Assembly (NCBI RefSeq): GCF_900102195.1
Contig: NZ_FNBE01000004.1
Location: forward strand, 310,001 to 374,000
Length of the DNA stretch: 64,000 nt
Origin: Pseudonocardia oroxyli
Lineage (GTDB): Bacteria > Actinomycetota > Actinomycetes > Mycobacteriales > Pseudonocardiaceae
Direction: 5' to 3'
The position numbers were made by a program, and so were the translations under genes. The notes beneath the pieces are model-generated. The model was not told where the DNA came from and ran no database searches. It was given only the letters and a program-made list of their open reading frames with translations. Shown here in pieces: positions 1-6,957 of this stretch (the stretch's first letter is position 1; every line of letters begins with the position of its first letter).

Positions 1-2
1 GC

Positions 3-782
3 TTCCCCAAGGGCACCGACGGCGACAAGGTGCACCAGAAGCGCCTGCCCAAGGGCGCGCCGGACTGGGTGCCGACGGTCCGGGTGCACTTCCCCCGGTA
101 CAACCGCTACGCCGACGAGCTGTGCGTGGCCCATCCCGCGGACGTCGTGTGGGCGGTGCAGATGTCCACGGTGGAGTTCCACCCGTGGAACTCCCGCGCC
201 GCGGACACCGAGTCGCCGGACGAGTGGCGCATCGACCTCGATCCCATGCCCGGGGCGTCCTACGCGGACGTCCGGCGGGTGGCGGCCGTGGCGCACGAGG
301 TGCTCGACGAGCTCGGCGCGGTCGGGTACCCGAAGACCTCCGGCGGCAAGGGGATGCACGTGTACGTGCGGATCCCACCCACCCACGGGTTCGCCGAGGT
401 GCGGCGCGCGGCCCACGCCTTCGCCGCGGAGGTGGGGCGGCGCTGCCCGTTGGTCGACCTGTCCTGGTGGCGCAAGGACCGCGACCCGAACTCGATCTTC
501 GTCGACTACAACCAGAACGCCCGCGACCACACCATCGCCTGCGCCTACTCGGTGCGCGGCACCCCGGAGGGCCGGGTCTCGGCGCCGATCCGGTGGGACG
601 AGATCGACGACGCCGAACCGGGCGACTTCACCATCGCCACCGTCCCGGCCCGGTTCGCCGCCCTCGGCGACCTGCACGCGGAGATCGACAGCTCGGCCTT
701 CGACATCACACCGCTGCTGGACTGGGCGGACCGGGACGCCCGGGACACCGGCTCCGAGATCCCGGACCTCGACGAAGCCTGA
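3..782 (+). CDS. Prim-PolC / LigD polymerase-domain primase-polymerase, 5' truncated by window edge
   Basis: The frame is open from the window edge, so the N-terminus is missing; about 259 residues are visible. The sequence shows archaeo-eukaryotic primase-type motifs: acidic DLDP (motif I), SGGKGMHVYV (motif II) and FVDYNQNA (motif III). These identify the polymerase domain family of LigD and stand-alone Prim-PolC. The family fills short gaps with ribo- or deoxyribonucleotides during end joining or base-excision repair. No ligase or nuclease domain follows before the stop, and LigC lies about 6 kb away, so a stand-alone Prim-PolC is favoured over LigD. The gene converges on mug, and a 42-nt palindrome lies between them. 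Confidence 0.85.
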   Translation, partial: FPKGTDGDKVHQKRLPKGAPDWVPTVRVHFPRYNRYADELCVAHPADVVWAVQMSTVEFHPWNSRAADTESPDEWRIDLDPMPGASYADVRRVAAVAHEVLDELGAVGYPKTSGGKGMHVYVRIPPTHGFAEVRRAAHAFAAEVGRRCPLVDLSWWRKDRDPNSIFVDYNQNARDHTIACAYSVRGTPEGRVSAPIRWDEIDDAEPGDFTIATVPARFAALGDLHAEIDSSAFDITPLLDWADRDARDTGSEIPDLDEA

Positions 783-802
783 CCCGAGAGCGGCGCCAGT
801 CC

Positions 803-844
803 CGTGAGCGGCGATAGTCGCCCCAGCGACTATCGCCGCTCACG
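803..844. repeat. 42-nt palindromic element, type B copy 1
   Basis: Perfect 19-bp inverted repeat, arm CGTGAGCGGCGATAGTCGC, around the 4-nt loop CCCA. It lies between the convergent primase-polymerase and mug genes and overlaps the mug stop codon (840-842). Its near-identical partner is at 36323-36364. There is no T-tract on either side. It may act as a bidirectional terminator or be a mobile REP-like element. Confidence 0.85.
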
Positions 845-1412
845 AGGGGAGGGCGGCCGCGCGGAGGCGGGCGAACTCCTCGACCAGGCGCTGCTTCGGG
901 TAGTGGGCGTTGAGGCCGCTCGGGTTGGGCAGGACCCAGATCCGGGTGGACCCGATCGTCGGCTCCTGCGCCCCGACGACGGCGCCCCGGTCCCCGAACG
1001 CCGTCCGGTACGCCCCCATCCCGACGACCGCGAGCCAGGTCGGCGCGGCCCGTTCCACCAGGCCGCGGAGGATCCGGCCGCCCTCGACGAGCTCGGCGTC
1101 GGTGAGCTCGTCCGCGCGGGCGGTGGGGCGGGCGGCCATGTTGGTGATCCCGAGGCCGGACGCCGTCAGCTCGCCCTGCTCGGCGGGCGCGAGCAGTCGC
1201 GGGGTGAAGCCGGACTCGTGCAGCACCGGCCAGAACCGGTTGCCGGGGCGGGCGAAGTGGTGCCCGGTCGCGGCGGACACCAGCCCGGGGTTGATCCCGC
1301 AGAACAGGACCTTGAACGGCGCGCCGGGCCCGGGCAGGACGTCCGGGAGCGGGCGCGACCGAGCCGCTTCCAGCTCGGCGGCGGTCGGCAGGGCCACGGC
1401 GGCATCATCCAC
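840..1412 (-). CDS. mug: G/U(T) mismatch-specific uracil-DNA glycosylase (Mug/TDG family)
   Basis: 190 residues. The protein should excise uracil or thymine mispaired with guanine, starting base-excision repair. Motif A is GINPG (residues 39-43), which holds the catalytic Asn characteristic of Mug/TDG, and the minor-groove-reading motif NPSGLNAHY lies at 163-171. Length matches the family. The GTG start at 1412 has only a weak Shine-Dalgarno, so the start is uncertain by a few codons. Its 3' end faces the Prim-PolC-like gene, and LigC is nearby. That places a glycosylase, gap-filling polymerase and ligase within 8 kb. Identification is firm; joint function is inferred. Confidence 0.88.
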   Translation of the reverse strand: MDDAAVALPTAAELEAARSRPLPDVLPGPGAPFKVLFCGINPGLVSAATGHHFARPGNRFWPVLHESGFTPRLLAPAEQGELTASGLGITNMAARPTARADELTDAELVEGGRILRGLVERAAPTWLAVVGMGAYRTAFGDRGAVVGAQEPTIGSTRIWVLPNPSGLNAHYPKQRLVEEFARLRAAALPS

Positions 1413-1456
1413 CCGCCGCGATCACGCCGCCCGGCGGCCCTCCGCATGATCACCGA

Positions 1457-1500
1457 AAGTGTGCGCACGGTGTCGTGGGCGTCCCGCTGAACGCACACTT
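1457..1500. other. Inverted repeat between mug and the MarR-like gene
   Basis: Arms AAGTGTGCG (1457-1465) and CGCACACTT (1492-1500) are separated by 26 nt. The element lies in the 126-bp gap upstream of mug and downstream of the MarR-like stop. It could be a weak terminator or a regulator site. The right part contains the 11-mer GCTGAACGCAC (1486-1496), which recurs at 15577-15587 in another intergenic hairpin. Confidence 0.45.
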
Positions 1501-1538
1501 CTCCGGATCTCGCCGCACCGAGCGCCCGACTCGTGCGC

Positions 1539-1967
1539 TCAGGACAGGTTGCGCGCCATCCGCGCCAGCGTCTCCACGGTGGTGCGGTACTGCTCCTCCG
1601 ACACGCCCTCGGTGATCCGGGCGCGGTAGTCCCGGATGGCGACCACGAGCCGTCCGCGGGCCGCGGAGCCCGTGGGCGTCAGGCTGATCCGGCCCGCGAT
1701 CTCCTGGATCCAGTGCTGCGCCCGGAGCTGGTCCAGGACCAGGCGCGACGCGCCCCCGAAGGGCGCGAGCGCCGCGTCGAGCGCCGGCTCGGTGTCCGCG
1801 CCGCCCGCCACGGCGTTGAGCGCCTGCCAGTGCCGCCGCCCGATCCCCTCGTCCGCCAGCACCCGGTCCATCGAGGACTCGATCAGCCCGTCGACGTGCC
1901 GGAGCCACCAACCGATCGGCTTGTCGGCGGAATGGTCGCAGTCCGGCCCGTGCACATGGGGAGCCAC
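1539..1967 (-). CDS. MarR-like winged-helix protein with His/Cys-rich N-terminus
   Basis: 142 residues. The body (roughly residues 20-140) has the layout of a MarR-type winged-helix regulator: an amphipathic helix followed by RHWQALNAVAGG, a recognition-type segment PFGGASRLVLDQLRAQHWI, a wing-like ISLTPTGSAARGRL and C-terminal dimer helices. The first 15 residues are unusual (HVHGPDCDH), with three His and one Cys that could bind a metal. The GTG start at 1967 is the natural first start. No operator could be assigned. It stands alone between mug and the transketolase operon. Family assignment is moderately sure; ligand and targets are unknown. Confidence 0.6.
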   Translation of the reverse strand: MAPHVHGPDCDHSADKPIGWWLRHVDGLIESSMDRVLADEGIGRRHWQALNAVAGGADTEPALDAALAPFGGASRLVLDQLRAQHWIQEIAGRISLTPTGSAARGRLVVAIRDYRARITEGVSEEQYRTTVETLARMARNLS

Positions 1968-2034
1968 GGATCAAGCATGCCCGAACTCCGGCCCGTCTAC
2001 CAGCGCGGACGCCTCCAGCCCGACGTGCGCGGAC

Positions 2035-3036
2035 CTAGAGGGACGCCAGGACCTGCTCGACCACCTTGTCCGTGGACAGGCCGTAGCGGTCGTGCAGTGT
2101 CGGGAGCGCGCCGGCCGCCAGGAACTCGTCCGGCAGCCCGATCGGGACGACCGCGCGCCCCAGACCGGCGCGGACCACGTGGGAGGCGACGGTCTCGAAC
2201 AGCCCGCCGACGACGGTGTGGTTCTCCAGCGTCACCGCCAGTCGGTCGGTGTCGAGCTCGCGGAGCACGGTCTCGGCGTCGAAGGGCTTGATCGTCGGGG
2301 TGTGGACGACCGCGACGTCGACGTGGTGCGCCGCGAGGCGGTCCGCGGCCTGCAGGGCCCGCATGGTCATCAGTCCGCTGGAGACGAGCACCACGTCGGA
2401 GCCGCCGCGCAGCACCGCCGCCCTCCCGAGCTGGAAGGTGTAGTCGTACTCGTCGAGCACCGTGGGGACCTTGCCACGCAGCAGCCGCAGGTACGTGGGC
2501 CCCTCGCAGGCCGCCAGCTGCGGGACCGCGGCGGCGATGTCGACCGAGTCGCACGGGTCGACGATCGTCAGGTTGGGCATCCCGCGGAAGATCGCCATGT
2601 CCTCCGTCGCCTGGTGCGACGGTCCGTAGCCGGTGGTCAGCCCGGGGAGCCCACCCACGATGTTGACGTTCAGGTTCGGCTCGGCGGCGTCGAGGCACAG
2701 GAAGTCGTACGCGCGACGCGCGGCGAACACGCTGTAGGTCGAGGCGAACGGGACCAGCCCGACCTCGGCCATCCCCGCGGCCGCGCCGAACAGCAGCTGC
2801 TCGGCCATCCCCATCTGGAAGAACCTGTCGGGGTGGGCCTCGGCGAACACGTGCATGTCCGTGTACTTGCCGAGGTCCGCCGTGAGCCCCACGACCCGGC
2901 CGTCCCGGTCGGCGAGGTCGGCGAGCGCGTGGCCGAAGGGCGCCGAGGAGGTCCGCTGCCCCGGGTCGGCGAACGACGCGATCATCGCCGAGGTCGTCAG
3001 GCGCTTGGGCGCCGTGGGCTCGATGGTGCCGGTCAT
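2035..3036 (-). CDS. Transketolase C-terminal subunit (split transketolase)
   Basis: 333 residues covering the pyrimidine-binding and C-terminal domains of a transketolase. FFQMGMAEQ carries the conserved Glu that activates thiamine diphosphate, and GYGPSHQATEDMAIFRGMPN is the typical family block. Its ATG overlaps the stop of the N-terminal subunit gene by 4 bp (ATGA), so the two should be co-translated and form one heteromeric enzyme. Split transketolases are common in actinobacterial catabolic operons and usually move two-carbon ketol units in specialised sugar or sugar-acid pathways. Substrate cannot be read from sequence. It is the last gene of the GntR-controlled operon. Confidence 0.88.
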   Translation of the reverse strand: MTGTIEPTAPKRLTTSAMIASFADPGQRTSSAPFGHALADLADRDGRVVGLTADLGKYTDMHVFAEAHPDRFFQMGMAEQLLFGAAAGMAEVGLVPFASTYSVFAARRAYDFLCLDAAEPNLNVNIVGGLPGLTTGYGPSHQATEDMAIFRGMPNLTIVDPCDSVDIAAAVPQLAACEGPTYLRLLRGKVPTVLDEYDYTFQLGRAAVLRGGSDVVLVSSGLMTMRALQAADRLAAHHVDVAVVHTPTIKPFDAETVLRELDTDRLAVTLENHTVVGGLFETVASHVVRAGLGRAVVPIGLPDEFLAAGALPTLHDRYGLSTDKVVEQVLASL

Positions 3037-3875
3037 GCCACGCCTCCTGCGGTGAGCTGCTCGCGACAGATCGCCCACTCGTGCTCGTCGATCCTCATGA
3101 AATGCGCCTTCTCCCGCGTCTCCAGGAGCGGGACCCCTCGGCCGATCCTGGTGTCGCACAGGATGACCGACGGCGTCCCGACGGGCTCGGCGGAGATCGC
3201 GTCGAACGCCGCCAGCAGGGCGTCCGCGTCGTTGCCGTCGACGCGCTGGGTGAACCAGCCCGCCGCCGCCCACTTCTCGTGGGCGGGCTCGATCGAGAGC
3301 ACGCCCTCGGTCCGCCCGTCCGCCTGCAACGCGTTCATGTCGACCATCGCGATCAGGTTGCCCAGCCGGTGGTGCGTCGCGCCCATCGCGGCCTCCCAGG
3401 TCGAGCCCTCGTCGAGCTCGCCGTCGGAGAGGAAGTCGAGCACGCGCGCGCCGTTGCCCTGCAGCCGCAGCCCCAGCGCCATCCCGACGGCGACGGTGAG
3501 GCCGTGGCCCAGCGACCCGCCGGAGATCTCCATCCCCGGCGTGTACGAGGCCATGCCGGACATGGGGAGGCGGGAGTCGTCGGCCCCGTAGGTCTGCAGC
3601 TCCTCGACCGGCACGATGCCCGCCTCGGCGAGCGCCGAGTACAGCGCGATGGCGTAGTGCCCGGTGGAGAGCAGGAACCGGTCCCGGTCGGCCCAGTCCG
3701 GGTCGTCGGCGCGGTAGCGCAGCACGTCCCGGTAGACCACGGCGAGCATCTCCGCCACGCCGAGCGCCTGCCCGACGTAGCCCTGCCCCTGCACCTCCCC
3801 CATGTCCAGCACGTGGTGGCGCATCCGGTACGCCGCCTCTTTCACGACGGTGGAACGATCGACCGCGAGGGTCAC
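3033..3875 (-). CDS. Transketolase N-terminal subunit (split transketolase)
   Basis: 280 residues matching the diphosphate-binding domain of transketolase. STGHYAIALYSALAE precedes the TPP/metal motif, here SDGELDEGSTWEA followed about 30 residues later by VDMNALQADG. The first Gly of the usual GDG is Ser, a variation seen in split forms. With the downstream C-terminal subunit it rebuilds a full-length transketolase of about 610 residues. The ATG at 3875 has a suitable upstream AGGACT. The MFS gene stop at 3898 is 22 bp upstream, so the genes form one operon. Confidence 0.88.
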   Translation of the reverse strand: MTLAVDRSTVVKEAAYRMRHHVLDMGEVQGQGYVGQALGVAEMLAVVYRDVLRYRADDPDWADRDRFLLSTGHYAIALYSALAEAGIVPVEELQTYGADDSRLPMSGMASYTPGMEISGGSLGHGLTVAVGMALGLRLQGNGARVLDFLSDGELDEGSTWEAAMGATHHRLGNLIAMVDMNALQADGRTEGVLSIEPAHEKWAAAGWFTQRVDGNDADALLAAFDAISAEPVGTPSVILCDTRIGRGVPLLETREKAHFMRIDEHEWAICREQLTAGGVA

Positions 3876-3897
3876 AGCGAGTCCTTTCGGGCCGGGA

Positions 3898-5196
3898 TCA
3901 GGCGGCGACGGGCTCGGCGGGCGAGCCGACGCGGACGGGCGCGGTCTCCCGGACGAACCGGGCCGCGACGGTGGAGATCACACCGAGCGCGCAGAACATC
4001 AGGGCCGGGCCGATCCAGCCGACCCAGCCGTAGAGCGCCACGGCGAGGAAGGGCAGCAGCCCCGCGACGACCGACGCACCGTTGTAGCCCAGGGAGATCC
4101 CGGACGAGCGGACGTCCCGCGGGAACTGCTCGGAGAACCAGGAGGCCTCCACCGCGAAGATCGGGTCGTGGCTGAACAGCAGGCCCAGCGCGACGGCCAC
4201 CACGATCGCGATCCCGACACCGGTGTTGACGAGCAGGAACATCGGGATCCCGAACACGATGGTGAACACGGACCCGATGAGGAACACCGGCTTGCGGCCG
4301 ATCCGGTCGCTCAAGGCGCCGAACGCCAGGTGGCTCACCAGGCCGAGCGCGGAGCCGACCATGGTGCCGATCAGCACGTTCTGCTTGTCCGCGAGGGACG
4401 CCAACACGACGTAGGACAGCATGAAGCTGGTGGTCACGTAGTAGCCACCGGTCTCGGCGAGGCGCAGCGTGACGATCCGCAGGATGACCCGCCAGTCCTG
4501 GCGGATCGCGTCCAGCGCGGGCTGCCTGCGGATCTCGCCCGCCTGCTCCATCTTCGCGAACTCCGGCGACTCGGCGACCCGCATCCGGATGAACATCCCC
4601 GCGCCGACCATGACGACCGAGGCGAGGAACGGCGCCCGCCAGACCCAGTCACCCTCGAACAGGGCGTTGGAGAGCAGGAACGCGCCGTTGGCGAGCAGCA
4701 GGCCTGCGGGGATGCCGATCTGCGGCACCGCGCCGAAGAACCCGCGGCGCTTCTCGGGGGCGTGCTCGACGGCCATCAGCACGGCCCCGCCCCACTCGGC
4801 CCCGAAGCCGATGCCCTGGACGATCCGCAGCAGGATCAGCAGGATCGGGGCGAGGGCGCCGACCTGGGCGTAGGTGGGCAGCACGCCGACCAGGACGGTG
4901 GCCACGCCCATCACGATCAGCGACCACATCAGGACCTTCTTGCGGCCCAGCCGGTCCCCGTAGTGACCGGCGAGGTAGCCGCCGAGCGGCCGGAACAGGA
5001 ACCCGACGGCGAGGGTGGCGAACGAGGCGAGCACGCCGACCAGGGCGTTCTCGGAGTGGAAGAAGACGGTGCCGAAGTAGGCGGCGGAGGCGGTGCCGTA
5101 GATGAAGAAGTCGTAGGACTCCACGGCGGTGCCGATCATGGATGCGAAGGAGACCTTCGCGGGGTTGTCGCGCTCGGCTGGCTGCGCTGTCGACAT
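3898..5196 (-). CDS. MFS metabolite:proton symporter (MHS family)
   Basis: 432 residues with about 12 hydrophobic segments. The MFS loop 2-3 motif appears as GHYGDRLGRKKVL and is repeated in the second half as GALSDRIGRKPVFL, the two-fold pseudo-symmetry of the family. The opening ESYDFFIYGTASA is typical of the metabolite:H+ symporter subfamily (ShiA, KgtP, ProP relatives), which import organic acids and polyol-derived compounds. The ATG at 5196 was chosen because family homology begins about 15 residues later. It lies 13 bp after the dehydrogenase stop, so it probably imports the operon's substrate, whose identity is unknown. Confidence 0.85.
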   Translation of the reverse strand: MSTAQPAERDNPAKVSFASMIGTAVESYDFFIYGTASAAYFGTVFFHSENALVGVLASFATLAVGFLFRPLGGYLAGHYGDRLGRKKVLMWSLIVMGVATVLVGVLPTYAQVGALAPILLILLRIVQGIGFGAEWGGAVLMAVEHAPEKRRGFFGAVPQIGIPAGLLLANGAFLLSNALFEGDWVWRAPFLASVVMVGAGMFIRMRVAESPEFAKMEQAGEIRRQPALDAIRQDWRVILRIVTLRLAETGGYYVTTSFMLSYVVLASLADKQNVLIGTMVGSALGLVSHLAFGALSDRIGRKPVFLIGSVFTIVFGIPMFLLVNTGVGIAIVVAVALGLLFSHDPIFAVEASWFSEQFPRDVRSSGISLGYNGASVVAGLLPFLAVALYGWVGWIGPALMFCALGVISTVAARFVRETAPVRVGSPAEPVAA

Positions 5197-5209
5197 TGAC
5201 GTGCCCTTC

Positions 5210-6052
5210 TCAGTAGGTCTCGATGACGCGCGAGTCGTCCCGGGCGGCGAGCCCGGCGTCGGCGGCGGCGAGGTAGCGGTCGCGGGCGAGATCGAGGAGC
5301 GGGGTCGACGCGTCCGCGTTCCGGGCGGCGTCGGCGACGAGCCCGGAGTCCTTGACGAAGATGCCGATGGTGCTGGTGACCTCGACATCGGTGCCCTGCA
5401 GCATTCGCGGGCCGCGGTCGGAGAGCATCCACGAACCCGCGGCACCGCTCTCCACCAGCGGGAGGACGGCCGCGGGATCGAGGCCGAGCTTCGCCGCGAG
5501 CGCGAGGGCCTCGGCCGCGGCGACGATGTGCACCGAGCAGAGGTGCTGGTTGACGACCTTGATCGCCTGGCCCTCTCCCAGCGCGGTGCCCACCACCCGG
5601 ATCGTGCCGAGCGGCTCCAGCACGTGCCGGACCGCGTCGACGTCCGCACCGGCGGCGAACAGGGTGAGCTCGCCGGTGCGGGCGCGGGCGACGCCACCGG
5701 TGACCGGGACGTCGAGCACCGTGGCACCGCGCCCGACGAGCCGCGCGCCCTGCTCGCGCACCGCGTCCGGGCCGACGGTGCTCATCACGATCCAGGTCTG
5801 ACCGCCTGCGTCGACGACCTCGTCGACCAGGGTCGCGAGCTGGTCGGGCGTGGCGACCATGACCACCACGACATCGGCCCGCGGGGCGGCGGACAGGCTC
5901 GTGACGACCGGGACGCCCGCCACCGCGGCACGCTCGGCGGCGGCCGGGAACGGGTCGACGCCGGTCGTCGGGATGCCCGCCGCGACGAGCCGGGCGGCCA
6001 TCGGCAGGCCGATGGCGCCGACGCCGACGAACACGACGGAGGTGTCGCTCAT
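5210..6052 (-). CDS. NAD(P)-dependent beta-hydroxyacid dehydrogenase (3-hydroxyisobutyrate dehydrogenase family)
   Basis: 280 residues. The N-terminal Rossmann motif GVGAIGLPMAARL binds the dinucleotide; VTGGVARARTGELTLF is the substrate-binding block and IKVVNQHL holds the likely catalytic Lys. The family oxidises beta-hydroxyacids such as 3-hydroxyisobutyrate, tartronate semialdehyde, L-threonate or D-glycerate derivatives. The ATG at 6052 is preceded by AGGATC. The gene is the first enzyme gene after the GntR regulator (126 bp gap) and is followed closely by the permease and transketolase genes. This suggests oxidation of an imported hydroxyacid whose product feeds a ketol-transfer step. 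The substrate is open. Confidence 0.82.
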   Translation of the reverse strand: MSDTSVVFVGVGAIGLPMAARLVAAGIPTTGVDPFPAAAERAAVAGVPVVTSLSAAPRADVVVVMVATPDQLATLVDEVVDAGGQTWIVMSTVGPDAVREQGARLVGRGATVLDVPVTGGVARARTGELTLFAAGADVDAVRHVLEPLGTIRVVGTALGEGQAIKVVNQHLCSVHIVAAAEALALAAKLGLDPAAVLPLVESGAAGSWMLSDRGPRMLQGTDVEVTSTIGIFVKDSGLVADAARNADASTPLLDLARDRYLAAADAGLAARDDSRVIETY

Positions 6053-6178
6053 CGAGGATCCTTCGTGGGTGAGGCACCGCGCGGGAGCGGGTGGGAACAC
6101 ACTCCCGCGCGGGCGGATCGGGGGGAAGGGTGGCTGGTGGGTCTGCGGCGGGCCGGCCGAGCTGCGCCGGCCGACCCG

Positions 6179-6877
6179 TCACGGCTCGCCGACGAGCGAG
6201 GACCAGACCTCGAAGTGTCGGCGCATGGCCTCGCGGGCGCCCGCGGCGTCCCGATCGCCGACGGCGTCGACGATGCCGTAGTGCACGGTGTCGACGACCC
6301 GGGTCTCCCCCGGGCCGATCGGCAGTCGCTCCGCCGCCCGCAGGCGGCGTTCGACGACCTCGCTGCGCAGGGCGTGGCTCAGGCCCTCCGCGACGATGCC
6401 GAAGATCGGGTTGTCGACGATGCGGAACAGGGTGCGGTGGAACTCGAGGTCGGCCTCGAGCGCGTTCTCGTCCTCCCCCGCGCCACTCGCCTCGACCATC
6501 TGGTCGACGAGCCCGCGCAGCTCGTCGACGTCGTCCGCCGTGGCGAGCCGGGCGGCGGCCTCGGCCACGGACAGCTCCAACATCTCCCGCGCCGACCGGA
6601 AATGCGGGCCGGTGAGGTGCCCGAGCTGCTGGGACAGCCCGAAGAACAGCGCGATGAACGTGGCGTCCGGGACCTGCAGGTAGGAACCGCGCCCCTGGGT
6701 GCGGTCCAGGAAGCCGAGCATCTCCAACATCGACAGCTGCTCGCGCAGCGTCCCGCGGGAGACGTCCAGCGAGGCGACGAGCTCACGCTCGGTGGGCAGC
6801 CGCAGCCGCCCGGTCCCCGCTTCGGGGGTGGCCTGTGCCGCGAGGCTCTGCACGAGATACGAGAGATCGACGCCCAT
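6179..6877 (-). CDS. FadR-family GntR transcriptional regulator of the split-transketolase operon
   Basis: 232 residues. The N-terminal winged helix-turn-helix runs from RLPTERELVASLDVSRGTLREQ to RGSYL, and a C-terminal FCD effector domain follows with metal-site residues in EFHRTLFRI, HYGIVDAV and RRHFEVW. The ATG at 6877 is chosen over an upstream TTG at 6904 because AAAGGAGGTG lies 8 nt before it and because the TTG falls inside an operator. Two matching operators flank its promoter, pointing to autoregulation and, by read-through, control of the downstream genes. FCD regulators usually bind an organic acid that releases repression. Confidence 0.87.
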   Translation of the reverse strand: MGVDLSYLVQSLAAQATPEAGTGRLRLPTERELVASLDVSRGTLREQLSMLEMLGFLDRTQGRGSYLQVPDATFIALFFGLSQQLGHLTGPHFRSAREMLELSVAEAAARLATADDVDELRGLVDQMVEASGAGEDENALEADLEFHRTLFRIVDNPIFGIVAEGLSHALRSEVVERRLRAAERLPIGPGETRVVDTVHYGIVDAVGDRDAAGAREAMRRHFEVWSSLVGEP

Positions 6878-6891
6878 CAGTGCCACCTCCT

Positions 6892-6904
6892 TTGGTCGAA
6901 CCAA
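6892..6904. promoter_or_regulatory. GntR operator O1
   Basis: TTGGT-CGA-ACCAA is a perfect palindrome with a 3-nt centre. It matches the TnGTnnnACnA pattern typical of FadR-type GntR sites. It lies between the predicted transcription start and the Shine-Dalgarno of the GntR gene. Confidence 0.7.
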
Positions 6905-6911
6905 TGCGAGG

Positions 6912-6941
6912 AGATTAAGCGGCGCCCAGGAGCGCTGTCAA
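6912..6941 (-). promoter_or_regulatory. Sigma-70-type promoter of the GntR/dehydrogenase/MFS/transketolase operon
   Basis: Read on the minus strand, a consensus -35 TTGACA (6936-6941) and a -10 TAATCT (6912-6917) are separated by 18 bp. The promoter is bracketed by the two GntR operators O1 and O2, an arrangement suited to tight repression. Confidence 0.7.
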
Positions 6942-6944
6942 GGA

Positions 6945-6957
6945 TTGGTTCGACCTA
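6945..6957. promoter_or_regulatory. GntR operator O2
   Basis: TTGGT-TCG-ACCTA is one base off the O1 palindrome. It sits just upstream of the -35 box and overlaps the TAG stop codon of ligC (6955-6957). Confidence 0.65.

Noticed and set aside
2035..3875. Naming the transketolase as sulfo-transketolase (SqwGH) or apulose-4-phosphate transketolase (AptAB)
   Set aside because: The subunit split fits, but partner enzymes of either pathway are absent from the operon.
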